Assembly: GCF_000829465.1 (NCBI RefSeq)
Contig: NZ_JXAL01000001.1
Span: 248,001 to 312,000 of the forward strand
DNA from: Cohnella kolymensis
Lineage (GTDB): Bacteria > Bacillota > Bacilli > Paenibacillales > Paenibacillaceae
DNA length: 64,000 bases
Direction of reading: 5' to 3'
Shown: positions 9,600-19,015 of the stretch, piece by piece
How the letters are laid out: each line of letters starts with the position of its first letter
How positions within the stretch are numbered: the first letter of the stretch is position 1
The notes under the pieces: model-generated
The model's database searches: none
What the model was told of the DNA's origin: nothing
What the model saw: only the letters and a program-made list of their open reading frames with translations
Program-made: the position numbers and the translations under genes

Positions 9600-10772
9600 A
9601 TGTCGGCTTCGCGAGATCGATCACGTGTGAAGTTGCTGGAATCGGTTCCTGTAATCCTGGAAACCCATTTTAGTTCCATTTCGAAGCAAAGCAAAGAGTA
9701 CGAGGAATTTGTCGGGAAAAATAAATTACTGCTTCATACCGGCTTCGAGGTTATTCTGAAAGAGCTGGTTGAATCCTTGTTCTTGGATTCGTCAGACTAC
9801 CGTCAGTATCTGATGACAAATGAGCAGAGCGGTTATCACCAAGGAATAATCACCGCAGATCTGCTGGGACAGAACGTGCATTTCGTTATGGAGCTCAGTA
9901 AGAATTTGCACCTGAGCATGCAGCAAACGATGTTCAGGATTATTGAAGAAACCGAGGAGAATCGAGCGTTTCGCCTGGCGCTGTTCGAGCGTGTGGTTGA
10001 GTGTGATTGGACGCGTTTCGTGGGATTTGTAAGCGGTTATATTGCCCATAAAGACGAGAAAATCGACTACCTGCATGCGCAAAAAATATCCGTAATGGGC
10101 CAAATGGCTGCCGGAATGGCACACGAAATCCGAAATCCGCTCTCAACCGTCAAAGGCTTCGCTCAGCTTATCAAGAATAAATTGCAAGCAAACGATCGCG
10201 AGATCAATGTGAACGAATTGATTCAATATCTGGAATTAAGCATCGACGAGATCGATTCCATTAACGGACTCGTATCCGACTTTCTCCTTCTCGCCCGCAA
10301 GAATGAAAACTCCGCAAACATCGAATCCAGGGTCGACCTCAAAGCGATTATCGACAAAGTTTCAGCCCTGACCAGACAGATGATGATCGAGAGCAATATC
10401 ACCCTTCGCACGGAAGTACCGCAAGCTGACCTATATGTTTACGGGGTAGCCTCTCAGCTGGAGCAAGTTTTTTTAAACATTGTCAAAAATAGCGTGGATG
10501 CGCTGAAGAGTGGCGGCACTTTAACGATTGCTGCAGCAGCCGACCCTTCGGAGCAGCAGGTTATCATTCAATTTATCGATAATGGAACCGGAGTGCCCAA
10601 GGATATTATGGATAAGATCTTCGACCCGTTCTTCACAACCAAAGTCACCGGCACCGGGCTCGGTCTCGCCATCTGCAAGCAAATCATCGAAAATCACAAT
10701 GGCAGCATCATTGTTGAATCGGAAGTCGATAAAGGCACAACCGCCAGAATCCAAATAAAAAGACAATCCTGA
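9600..10772 (+). CDS. Soluble sporulation-type sensor histidine kinase
   Basis: 390 residues and no membrane helix. The N-terminal 160 residues form a helical sensor region I cannot assign to a family. A HisKA domain follows with His175 in [16 protein letters not shown]. The HATPase domain has the N box [16 protein letters not shown], and [18 protein letters not shown]. There is no adjacent response regulator, so it is an orphan kinase. Sequence style and the SigH-like promoter suggest a phosphorelay kinase feeding Spo0F (KinA-E group). AAGGCGG lies 7 bases before the ATG. It converges on a small HTH gene. Confidence 0.87.
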   Translation: MSASRDRSRVKLLESVPVILETHFSSISKQSKEYEEFVGKNKLLLHTGFEVILKELVESLFLDSSDYRQYLMTNEQSGYHQGIITADLLGQNVHFVMELSKNLHLSMQQTMFRIIEETEENRAFRLALFERVVECDWTRFVGFVSGYIAHKDEKIDYLHAQKISVMGQMAAGMAHEIRNPLSTVKGFAQLIKNKLQANDREINVNELIQYLELSIDEIDSINGLVSDFLLLARKNENSANIESRVDLKAIIDKVSALTRQMMIESNITLRTEVPQADLYVYGVASQLEQVFLNIVKNSVDALKSGGTLTIAAAADPSEQQVIIQFIDNGTGVPKDIMDKIFDPFFTTKVTGTGLGLAICKQIIENHNGSIIVESEVDKGTTARIQIKRQS

Positions 10773-10782
10773 ACGGATTGTC
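10753..10782 (-). terminator. Terminator of the small HTH gene, inside the end of the convergent kinase gene
   Basis: The stem GACAATCC / GGATTGTC is followed on the minus strand by TTTTTATTT. The stem overlaps the last codons and stop of the plus-strand kinase gene, so one stretch serves as coding end and as terminator. Confidence 0.7.
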
Positions 10783-10842
10783 GATAAACAAGTGTGCCTG
10801 AGCACGATCTATTATACTTGGCACACGGCTGGTTCACCGTTA

Positions 10843-11043
10843 TTATTGTTGGGGAAAGAGTTTCTTGTGCGTGAGAAGCTGCACAGCCACGCCGGCCTGA
10901 GTTTCCGACATACTGCAAGCTTTGGCGATACTCGGAACATCGTCAAAGTTCGCCTTTTGCTTCAATACAGCATTCAGCACCAGTCTTTCAGCGAGCGACA
11001 GCGACTCTGATTTTTCGGGGCCATCAGCCGTATATAAATTCAT
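10843..11043 (-). CDS. Small helix-turn-helix-like protein
   Basis: 66 residues. The middle (LAERLVLNAVLKQKANFDDV, then SIAKACSMSETQAGVAVQLL) reads as a winged-helix/HTH with a recognition-helix pattern. No other domain is present. An excellent ribosome site, AGGGAGGG, precedes the ATG, and the gene has its own terminator. It lies between a kinase and a GGDEF-EAL gene on the minus strand, 27 bases beyond the latter's stop, so it may instead be the last gene of the GGDEF-EAL transcript. I do not recognise a named family. Confidence 0.68.
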   Translation of the reverse strand: MNLYTADGPEKSESLSLAERLVLNAVLKQKANFDDVPSIAKACSMSETQAGVAVQLLTHKKLFPQQ

Positions 11044-11070
11044 TTTTTCTGCCCTCCCTAGTAATTATTA

Positions 11071-13341
11071 CTATTCTTTACCCAATAGCATACTGGGGCA
11101 ATCGCCCAAAATCGGTAAAATATTTCCTTTTCTAAGAAACTCCCCCATGTTGTCCGCCTCCAACGGCCGGCTGAAGAAATAACCTTGTCCGATCGTGCAG
11201 GCATTCCGGATCAAGAAGTTCACTTGCTCCTCTTTTTCGATCCCTTCCGCAATAACCGTGAAGTTCAAATTATGTCCCATATCGATAATCGTCTTCACCA
11301 TGGCGCCTTGATTGGAATGATGGATAATATCGTCAATGAAAGACTTGTCGATCTTGATTTTGTCAATCGGCAGATGCGTCAGATAGCTTAAGGATGAGTA
11401 GCCTGTTCCGAAATCGTCAATCGATAATTTCACGCCCAACTCTTTCAATTGTTTCAGGATGGATGTGGATCTTGTTATGTTCTGCATAATGCTTTCCGTA
11501 ATTTCCAGCTCGAGGTATTGCGGATCCAGCCCCGCCGCATTCAGAGCTTCCGTCACCGACTCGACGAAAAGGTCGTCATCCATCTGGCGAACCGAGATAT
11601 TGACCGCCATCTGTACGGCTGGGAACCCGGCATCCTGCCATGCTTTGTTCTGCTCGCAAGCCGTTCTCAGCACCCATTTGCCCAGCGGCAGGATCAGGCC
11701 TGTCTCCTCGGCCAGCGGAATGAATTCGCAAGGACTAACGAAGCCGTACGAAGGATGCTTCCAGCGGATCAAGGCTTCGATTCCGACAAGCTTTCCTGTA
11801 GCCAGCTCCACTTGCGGCTGATAGTATATCGTCATTTCATTCTGTTCCATTGCTTTTCTCAGGCCGTTCTCCAATTCCATCTTACGGGATGAAACGCCAA
11901 GGAGATGGGGTGTGTAGAATTGAAAATTGTTTTTGCCCCGGTCTTTGGCCAGGTACATCGCGGTGTCGGCGTTCTTGATCAGCGTGTCCTCATCCGATCC
12001 GTCCGCAGGATAGAGACTGATGCCGATGCTCGGCGTAACGAAATACTCCTGGCCGTTGACGTCGATCGGATCGGCAAATCCATCAAGCAATTGTTGTGCG
12101 ATCACAGCCGCTTTATCCTTGTCTGTATCCTGCAGGGAAATAATAAACTCGTCTCCGCCTTGCCGCGATACCAGCCCATGATGCTGAACGGTTTGCTGCA
12201 GCCGTTTGGCCACCTTTTGCAGAATCAGATCACCGACAGTGTGCCCTTTCGTATCATTGATGATCTTGAACCTGTCGAGGTCCAGGAACAGCACGGCCGC
12301 CATCTGATGCTCTCTATGCGCTAACACTTTGTTCAGATGCTGCCTGAACTTATAGCGGTTCGGAAGCTCCGTCAGCGTATCGTTATAGGCCATATATTGG
12401 ATCGTTCTCTCCGCTTTCTTGCGCTGGGTAATATCTCTGCCGACCACCTGCTGCGCGACCCGGCCTTCATACAGAATAGGCGCGGCGGACATTTCCACAT
12501 CGATAATATTGCCGTCCACACGCAGCACTTGAATCTCGAAAGTTCTCAGGGCATCTTCATCTTCCATGATCGTCGTTTCGAGAATTTTCATATCCTCAAG
12601 CGCATGGCTCGGGTAAAATTCCTGAATCGGGCGGCCGACCAATTGTTCCGGATTCGCGGCTCCGACAAGGTCCCAGCCCGCTTTATTGATATAGTCGATC
12701 TTGCCTTTACTGATCACTGCGATGATATCCGGCGACATCTCCACTAACGTGCGATAGCGGTCTTCACTTTCTTTGCGGTCCGTGATATCGAACAATACGC
12801 TCGTGAAATCAACGAAAATGCCGCTCTCATCATACGTCGGAAAGCCCCGGTCCTGGATCCAGCGCACTTCCCCGTCAGGACGTATAATCCGGTATATGCT
12901 TGTAGCCGGCTGGCCTAAAGCTAATGTCTGCATTCTCTCGGCGATAATGTGCAGATCCTCGGGGAGAATCATTTTTTTCCATAGGGTTTTATCCTTGTAG
13001 AACTCTTCCAATGAATAGCCGTAGAGCTTTTCAATGCCTGGAGTAACTAATAGAGTATCCGACAGCATATCGTGGGACCAGATTGCGACATCCAGCGTTT
13101 CGAAAATATTTTGCAGCCTCTGTCTGTTCTTCGCGAGTTCCTGCTGCGTGTTAGTCATGCCCCGCTGCATGATGAGCAGTGTCACCAAGCCAGCGAACCC
13201 CGTAGTGACCTGCAGGAACAGACGGTCTATTGTGCTAAGCGCGGACAGCGTATAGGCGGCTTCTATGATCAACTCTACTAAAATGAATAATACGAAAATA
13301 ACGATCCACTTGCGGTTTTTTAAACGTTTTATGTATTTCAT
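11071..13341 (-). CDS. Membrane PAS-PAS-GGDEF-EAL cyclic-di-GMP enzyme
   Basis: 756 residues. Two N-terminal membrane helices (about residues 12-60) are followed by two PAS/PAC domains (about 70-205 and 205-320). The diguanylate cyclase domain has an intact RQGGDEF active site. The EAL phosphodiesterase domain has EALIRWKH, ELEITES, DDFGTGYSSL and EGIEKEEQ. Both catalytic domains look competent, so the enzyme could make or degrade c-di-GMP depending on PAS input. It sits divergently from a c-di-GMP riboswitch operon at 13.6 kb. CGGGGAG lies about 12 bases before the ATG. Confidence 0.92.
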   Translation of the reverse strand: MKYIKRLKNRKWIVIFVLFILVELIIEAAYTLSALSTIDRLFLQVTTGFAGLVTLLIMQRGMTNTQQELAKNRQRLQNIFETLDVAIWSHDMLSDTLLVTPGIEKLYGYSLEEFYKDKTLWKKMILPEDLHIIAERMQTLALGQPATSIYRIIRPDGEVRWIQDRGFPTYDESGIFVDFTSVLFDITDRKESEDRYRTLVEMSPDIIAVISKGKIDYINKAGWDLVGAANPEQLVGRPIQEFYPSHALEDMKILETTIMEDEDALRTFEIQVLRVDGNIIDVEMSAAPILYEGRVAQQVVGRDITQRKKAERTIQYMAYNDTLTELPNRYKFRQHLNKVLAHREHQMAAVLFLDLDRFKIINDTKGHTVGDLILQKVAKRLQQTVQHHGLVSRQGGDEFIISLQDTDKDKAAVIAQQLLDGFADPIDVNGQEYFVTPSIGISLYPADGSDEDTLIKNADTAMYLAKDRGKNNFQFYTPHLLGVSSRKMELENGLRKAMEQNEMTIYYQPQVELATGKLVGIEALIRWKHPSYGFVSPCEFIPLAEETGLILPLGKWVLRTACEQNKAWQDAGFPAVQMAVNISVRQMDDDLFVESVTEALNAAGLDPQYLELEITESIMQNITRSTSILKQLKELGVKLSIDDFGTGYSSLSYLTHLPIDKIKIDKSFIDDIIHHSNQGAMVKTIIDMGHNLNFTVIAEGIEKEEQVNFLIRNACTIGQGYFFSRPLEADNMGEFLRKGNILPILGDCPSMLLGKE

Positions 13342-13454
13342 TCGATGTTTTCTCCCCGATGTTTGAAGTTACACTTCTTTTTATCGGCAGTATGAGCACC
13401 AACAATAACCCTTTCCGACATGCTGAAAAGGCGTTATGCAATCTCGCCTTTCAT

Positions 13455-13495
13455 ATACAGTCTAATAGACTCATACAGCATACAGTCTAATAGAC
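13455..13495. repeat. Two direct copies of a 16-base motif with a palindromic core
   Basis: ATACAGTCTAATAGAC occurs at 13455-13470 and again at 13480-13495, a 25-base period. The core GTCTA-A-TAGAC is an inverted repeat. It lies just upstream of the strong promoter at 13515 and between divergent c-di-GMP-related genes, as expected for a tandem operator. Confidence 0.6.
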
Positions 13496-13514
13496 GCATC
13501 TTTTTTACCTGTTC

Positions 13515-13544
13515 TTGACAATTTTAAGACCTGAGGACTATAAT
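13515..13544 (+). promoter_or_regulatory. SigA-type promoter of the c-di-GMP riboswitch operon
   Basis: A perfect -35 TTGACA (13515-13520), an 18-base spacer and a perfect -10 TATAAT (13539-13544). Transcription would begin near 13551, about 70 bases before the riboswitch aptamer. Confidence 0.75.
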
Positions 13545-13619
13545 CAAATCACGTTTAATATGTCGTTTTATTTAGATATTCGTCGTTTTTTGTCGATATA
13601 ATTACAATTATATACTGTT

Positions 13620-13708
13620 CGATAAAGGCAAACCCGGCGAAAGCGGGGACGCAAAGCTCCGGGCCTAAAGAATGAGGTATCATTCCACGGCGGCCGAGTT
13701 ACCGAAGA
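13620..13708 (+). ncRNA. Cyclic-di-GMP-I (GEMM-I) riboswitch aptamer
   Basis: The conserved GEMM-I signatures are present in order: AAAGGCAAACC, a GAAA tetraloop in the first hairpin, GGGACGCAAAGC, CCGGGCCTAA, and the tetraloop-receptor side ending in GAGTTACCGA. The aptamer is followed at once by a terminator hairpin (13729-13766) and then the fapA-like gene. This gives a transcriptional switch responding to c-di-GMP. Whether ligand turns expression on or off depends on pairing of 13708-13730 and was not folded here. Confidence 0.93.
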
Positions 13709-13728
13709 CAGGGGTGCTACAGCCTAAC

Positions 13729-13766
13729 AAGCCGTCCCTTGTTTTTTGGGACGGCTTTTATTTTGT
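13729..13766 (+). terminator. Riboswitch expression-platform terminator
   Basis: The stem AAGCCGTCCC / GGGACGGCTT with loop TTGTTTTTT is followed by TTATTTTGTTT. It lies between the c-di-GMP aptamer and the gene start at 13785. Confidence 0.85.
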
Positions 13767-13784
13767 TTAGAAAGGAGAATGAAC

Positions 13785-15638
13785 ATGTCTGCTTGGGTGT
13801 CGGACCATCAACTGTTGAACTTTATGAAAGAATTGGACCACCACAACAATGATCCGCTTCAACCGGTTTCCAATGCGGAATCCTCACCGAAAGGTTGGCT
13901 CCAGGTAAAGGACGGTCAAATATCGCTCGTTGATTCGGACTCCGAAGCAACCGGCGATTGGCCGACAGCAGAAGCAATGCCGCCGCTGCAACTGGTCTTA
14001 AAAGGCAAAGAAGTTAAGGGCGCACACCGGATTAAGCCGAATGACATTGTTGGCTGGAAGGCCGAGCAACAAAAACTAAGAATCGATGTTTCGTCGGACA
14101 AAATGAAAGTTCATCTGCTATTGCTGCCAGATGGCAAATTTGTATTGAAGCCGGCGGCTCAGGAGAAAACAAGCCGTCTTATTTTGCAGGCTGTGGAGGA
14201 TCAGTGTTCGCCGCTTGAGCTTCCTTCTCTTCAAACGATACTGGAAGAGATTCGCCGTCTGGGTTTGGTGAACTATGATCTCGGGGCTATCGCCGCCGAA
14301 TTGTCGCAGCCAACGTTCAATCCCGTTGTGATCGCTAGTGGAAAGAAACCTGTATACGGGAAAGACGCATCTTTGCAACTATTTTTTAGCGAGCAAATCC
14401 AGAGCACCTATGAAGAAATCGATGGGGTTATTGACTACCGCAACCATTTAAAAATTCCATCTGTCCGCAAGGGTGAGATGATTGCCCGCAAAATTCCGCT
14501 AAAAGAGAGCGAACAGGGAATCGATGTCTTCGGTCACCCCGTCGCGGCGCCACGGCCGAAAGATATTATCATATTGCCGAGGAAAGGTGTACGTGTCGCG
14601 CAAAACGAAGTATTCGCATTGAATGATGGACGGCCGAGGATTACCGGAGATGTGATCAAAATGATCGACATTTCGACAACCCACATTCTTACCGGCGATG
14701 TGGATTTGAAGACCGGCAACATTGTCTTTTCAGGCGATGTCCACATATACGGGAACGTGACGGACGGCATGATCGTGGAAGCACTCGGAGACGTATATGT
14801 GAGCGGTAATGTGTACAGGGCCACCATTTCAGCTACCGGAAGCATTTACATAAAGGGCAACACCGTCGGCAGCCAACTATACTCCGGGCATTTCGGCGTT
14901 CTGTTCAACAGATTGTACACTCATTCCACCAAGCTGAACGAACAGCTGGCCTTGTTGCGTCAAGTTGCAGAACAACTGACGCATATGGCGGACGATCGGG
15001 GACAGTCGGTTACCGATCGCCAACTTTACCAATTACTGCTGGAGAGCAAATTTCGTGACATACCGCCGCTATGTCATGCTAGTCTTGCCTGTATAGCAAA
15101 TATCCAGAGCATTGAGAATCATCTTATGAGCAGTCTCAAAAGCAAACTGCAGATGATGCTGAACAAGGCCTTTCTTGTAGAGACAGACATTAAGGCGTTT
15201 CTTCACAATTTACAGTCTGAACTGGTGACGACGATCGAAAATATACGGCTCAGCGAGGAGAGTGGTGTCGTTACCGACATCCAGCAATGCCATCTGACGG
15301 AGATTATGTCCAACGGTAACATCTTCGTTCGCAAGCAAGGGGTTCTCCAGAGCAAATTGTATTCGAAAGAAAATATCATTTTTTATCAAGATGACGCAGT
15401 GTGCAGGGGTTCGGAGCTCGAGGCAGGTAACACGATATCGGTAATGATCGTAGGCGGGGTGTCCGGTGGATGCACTTCCCTTAAGGCAGGCAAGAAAGTC
15501 ATGGCTGCTCTGATATATGAAGGCAAAGTACAGGTCGGCCCCTTCGCTCAGGAAGTTCTTGCGCCGATCGAGCAGGCTTGCTTCGAGATTAAAGAAAACC
15601 GGTTGTCGGTCGATTCAATCAATCTATCAGTGGGGTGA
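13785..15638 (+). CDS. FapA family (DUF342) polymer-forming protein
   Basis: About 617 residues. The central part has repeats such as GDVDLKTGNIVFSGDVHIYG and GDVYVSGNVYRATISATGS, the beta-helical pattern of the FapA/DUF342 and bactofilin-like superfamily. A helical coiled stretch (about residues 380-490) splits it before a C-terminal return to beta-repeats. FapA-like proteins have been linked to polymer scaffolds and to motility or surface control, but the role is not well defined. The ATG at 13785 lies 7 bases after AAAGGAG; an ATG at 13779 is too close to that site. It is the first gene behind the c-di-GMP riboswitch. Confidence 0.85.
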   Translation: MSAWVSDHQLLNFMKELDHHNNDPLQPVSNAESSPKGWLQVKDGQISLVDSDSEATGDWPTAEAMPPLQLVLKGKEVKGAHRIKPNDIVGWKAEQQKLRIDVSSDKMKVHLLLLPDGKFVLKPAAQEKTSRLILQAVEDQCSPLELPSLQTILEEIRRLGLVNYDLGAIAAELSQPTFNPVVIASGKKPVYGKDASLQLFFSEQIQSTYEEIDGVIDYRNHLKIPSVRKGEMIARKIPLKESEQGIDVFGHPVAAPRPKDIIILPRKGVRVAQNEVFALNDGRPRITGDVIKMIDISTTHILTGDVDLKTGNIVFSGDVHIYGNVTDGMIVEALGDVYVSGNVYRATISATGSIYIKGNTVGSQLYSGHFGVLFNRLYTHSTKLNEQLALLRQVAEQLTHMADDRGQSVTDRQLYQLLLESKFRDIPPLCHASLACIANIQSIENHLMSSLKSKLQMMLNKAFLVETDIKAFLHNLQSELVTTIENIRLSEESGVVTDIQQCHLTEIMSNGNIFVRKQGVLQSKLYSKENIIFYQDDAVCRGSELEAGNTISVMIVGGVSGGCTSLKAGKKVMAALIYEGKVQVGPFAQEVLAPIEQACFEIKENRLSVDSINLSVG

Positions 15639-15644
15639 AGCGAA

Positions 15645-16669
15645 GTGTTGCTAGTTGACTCTGACACAACAATGATTAGCGGCGGTCATGTCTGACAAAA
15701 AACATTTACGACCGCCGTAATCTCTTGATCTGGCCCGCCTACACGCCTGTGACGCCCAAGCTGCTGGAGCAAGCCTCAAATCTTGGCATTCGCTTAACCA
15801 AAGAAGATTGCGAATCGGCCGGTGATACCTTGATAATGGCTGCCGACGCGACATTCGACGAGCTGGACACTGTTTTTCGCGAAGCTGGCGAGACCGGCAG
15901 CGTAATGATTAAAGATCTAAGACAGACCGCCTTGCCCATGTTAATCGAGACATTGTCGACAGGCTCCCTTATCCAGTTTCTGGTCCATTTGCGGCGTAAG
16001 GACGACATAACGTTGACTCACAGCATCGGTGTCGCCGCGTTATCCATTATGCTCGGCCGGTGGCTGAACCTGTCTTCGGAAGAGTTGACCGATTTGGCCG
16101 TCGCAGCCCTCCTGCATGATATAGGGAAGCTGCGAATTGAGCGACACTTGCTTAACAAGCCGGGCAAACTCACGGTGGGGGAGTACGAAGAAATCAAAAA
16201 GCATACCGTATACGGTTATGAGATGCTGCGCAACAGCCCGGACATTAAGGAGCTTTGCGCCTTGCCGGCGCTCAGGCATCACGAACGTTTGAACGGCACC
16301 GGTTATCCCAACCGGCTCACCGGCGACGCCATCGACAAGTTCAGCAGATTGATCGCGGTGACAGACGTTTTCCATGCCATGTCTTCGAACAGATCGTACA
16401 AAGACCGGATACCGTTCTACCACGTCATTCGGGAAATGCATGCGAGCGCCTTCGGGCAATTTGACCCTGATTTCACACTCGTGTTCCTGTCTAAGATGAT
16501 GGAAACCTTGATCGGTACTGAAGTCGTGCTGAGCAACGGGAAAACCGCAGTTATCGTAGCGCTCAACCCCTCAGATCCTTTCAGACCGCTGGTTCGCGTC
16601 AACGGAAGGTTCCTCGATCTGGGCAGAGCTGAAAATCTTCATATTATGGGTTATTCCCCGGTGAACTGA
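15645..16669 (+). CDS. HD-GYP domain c-di-GMP phosphodiesterase, with an N-terminal frameshift
   Basis: The HD-GYP domain is complete: LTHSIGVAALS, LLHDIGKLRI with the HD pair, a downstream HHERLNGTGYPNRL (the GYP motif) and VTDVFHAMSSNRSYK. Members hydrolyse c-di-GMP. The proper start seems to be GTG at 15645, just after the fapA stop. It gives MLLVDSDTTMISGGHV and then hits TGA. Adding one C near 15691 joins it to LTKNIYDRRNLLIWP, the usual HD-GYP N-terminus. As given, only a TTG start at 15725 opens the domain. The 3' end overlaps the convergent enoyl-CoA hydratase gene by 19 bases. Second gene of the riboswitch operon. Confidence 0.87.
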
Positions 16670-17433
16670 GGAGGACGCTTTTCGCGGAACGCCTGGAGCG
16701 CCTCCAGCCGATCTTTGGTAGGTATAATCACTTCATAGGCTTTGGACTCGATGTCCATGCCGGTTTGGAGATCCGTGTTCAATCCTTTGCTGATCGCAAA
16801 CTTGGCTTGATAGACGGCCAAAGGCGCGTTGGCGAGTATTTCGCCCGCCAAGCCTTCGGTCATTTGTTTAAGCTGTTCCTGATAGTCAGCAACTCCGTTC
16901 AGCATACCGAGCTCATACGCCTGCGCCGCATTGATCTTCCGGGCGGTTAGAATGAGCTCCTTCGCCTTGGCCTGCCCGATAAGGCGCGGCAATCGCTGTG
17001 TGCCTCCTGCGCCGGGAATGATGCCGAGGCTCACTTCCGTCAGCCCCATCTTCGCATCACGGATCGCGTAACGGAAATCACAAGCGAGCGCCAGCTCCAA
17101 CCCTCCGCCGAAAGCAAAGCCATTGATAGCTGCAATCGTGGGCTGAGGGAGCCGCTCCAACGCGGAGAACACTTGTTGAATCTTCTTCACGCTCCGGCGC
17201 ACCTGCTGTTCGCTCAGCAAGCCGCGCTCCTTCAAGTCCGCACCCGCGCAGAACGCCCGGCCTTCACCTGTCACGATGACCGCACGAATGTCGCGCGGAT
17301 TTTGCTCTATCGTTTCGATTATTTCACCCAAAGCCGTGAGTGTCTCATAATTAAGAGCGTTCATCGCCTCCGGACGATTAAACCTGATATATCCGATATG
17401 TCCGCTCTGTTCCCAATGCACCGGCTTGCTCAT
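16651..17433 (-). CDS. Enoyl-CoA hydratase/isomerase family protein
   Basis: 260 residues with the crotonase fold. Oxyanion-hole segments are CAGADLKERG and GFAFGGGLELALACD. A Glu sits in LTEVSLGIIPGAGGTQRLPR, where catalytic glutamates are found in hydratases. It is the last gene of a five-gene acyl-CoA operon, 15 bases after the carboxyltransferase. In atu/liu-type pathways this step would hydrate the carboxylated enoyl-CoA (3-methylglutaconyl-CoA or isohexenyl-glutaconyl-CoA). B. subtilis YngF is a comparable protein. The substrate is inferred from context only. Confidence 0.9.
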   Translation of the reverse strand: MSKPVHWEQSGHIGYIRFNRPEAMNALNYETLTALGEIIETIEQNPRDIRAVIVTGEGRAFCAGADLKERGLLSEQQVRRSVKKIQQVFSALERLPQPTIAAINGFAFGGGLELALACDFRYAIRDAKMGLTEVSLGIIPGAGGTQRLPRLIGQAKAKELILTARKINAAQAYELGMLNGVADYQEQLKQMTEGLAGEILANAPLAVYQAKFAISKGLNTDLQTGMDIESKAYEVIIPTKDRLEALQAFREKRPPQFTGE

Positions 17434-17448
17434 CTTCGGCCTCCTCCC

Positions 17449-18992
17449 CTACACCGGATAAACCGGATGCTTCCGATCTGTGAAAACAACGTTTTTCGAG
17501 GAATAAGCTTCAAACCGTTTGACCAATTCATCGCGCAGAGAATGAGGAGGCACTATTCCGTCGATCACCATGTCTGAGGCGAGATGGTAGAGATCGATAT
17601 CTTTGCCGTACTCTTCCCGCTTGTTCGTGATGAACTCGGCCCTTTCCGATTCCGGAAGATCCGCGATTTTGTTCGCATATACGGCATTCACCGCCGCTTC
17701 AGGTCCCATCACCGCGATTTGTGCGGAAGGTAAAGCCAAGCAGCAGTCAGGCTCGAACGCGGGTCCGGCCATTGCATATAAGCCTGCTCCGTACGCTTTG
17801 CGCACGATAATGGAGATTTTGGTCACCGTCGCTTCGGAGACGGCGGCAATCATTTTCGCGCCATGCCGGATAATCCCCGCCTGTTCGACAGCTGTGCCGA
17901 CCATAAAGCCCGGAACATCGGCCAGAAACAGAAGAGGAATATGAAAGGCGTCGCATAGACTAATAAATTTGGCCGCTTTGTCGGCGGAATCGTGGAACAG
18001 AATGCCGCCCTTTACGCGAGGCTGATTGGCGATGATCCCGACCGGCTTCCCGTCGAACCGCGCCAATCCGGTAATGAGCTCCTTCGCGAACAGCTTCTTG
18101 ATTTCAAAAAAGGAATCCTCATCGATAATCCGATCGATGAGCTCATACATATCGAATGGCGTGTACTGATTGTCGGGGATAATTTCCTCCAGCGTTAGTT
18201 CCGCCAGCTTAGGGAGCAGTGGATCCCGAACCGGAGGCTTCTCCGTATAATTAGCGGGAAAATAAGCGAGATAATCTCTGGCCATCTCAATCGCTTCTTC
18301 CTCGTTCGCCGCCAATACGTCACCGCAGCCGGATATGGAGCAGTGCATTTTCGCGCCGCCCAGCTGCTCCAACGTTGCTTTTTCCCCTGTAACCATCTCT
18401 ACAATCCTCGGCGAGCCGAGATACATGGAGCCATTGCCCTCGACCATAATGACGATGTCGCAGAACGCAGGAATATAAGCCCCTCCTGCCGCGGACGGAC
18501 CGAAAAGAATACAGACTTGCGGGATTTTACCCGAAAGCTTCACCTCATTGTAAAAAATTCTCCCTGCGCCCCGCCGTCCCGGATACATCAATACCTGGTC
18601 GGTAATACGGGCGCCCGCCGAATCTACCAGATACAGCAGCGGCACCCTCATTTTATCCGCGCTTTCCTGCATGCGAATGATTTTCTCTACCGTCCTCGCA
18701 CCCCATGAGCCCGCTTTGACCGTCGAATCGTTGGCGATGACACACACCGTCTGTCCGTGTATTTTGCCTATGGCCGTTACGACTCCATCCGCAGGCAGAT
18801 CGGGCTCTGCACTGTTGGCGAACAAGGCGTCCTCCAGCTCGAAACCGATATCGAACAGCAGCTTTAACCGATCACGCACGAACAGTTTTCCTGCTCCGCG
18901 TTTTTCTCGTGGTATTTGGCGGCGCCTCCCCTTTTGATCTGGTCAATCCGTACTTGGAGAAGATCTTGCTCCGGCTGGAATTCATTCGACAT
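17449..18992 (-). CDS. Acyl-CoA carboxylase carboxyltransferase (beta) subunit, with a frameshift near its start
   Basis: From 18879 the frame gives 476 residues of carboxyltransferase with VDSAGARITDQ, FGPSAAGGAYIPAFCD, ADVPGFMVGTAVE and YGAGLYAMAG. This matches biotin-dependent carboxylases such as methylcrotonyl- or geranyl-CoA carboxylase. The normal N-terminus is present upstream: an ATG at 18992 gives MSNEFQPEQDLLQVR and AAKYHEKNAEQ, then shifts. One extra G at 18890 would restore EQGKLFVRDRL. No biotin-carboxylase (alpha) subunit or biotin carrier is encoded in the window, so it must lie elsewhere. The operon also has acyl-CoA dehydrogenase and hydratase. Confidence 0.87.
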
Positions 18993-19015
18993 CTTCTAGT
19001 ACTCCCCTTTGAAGG

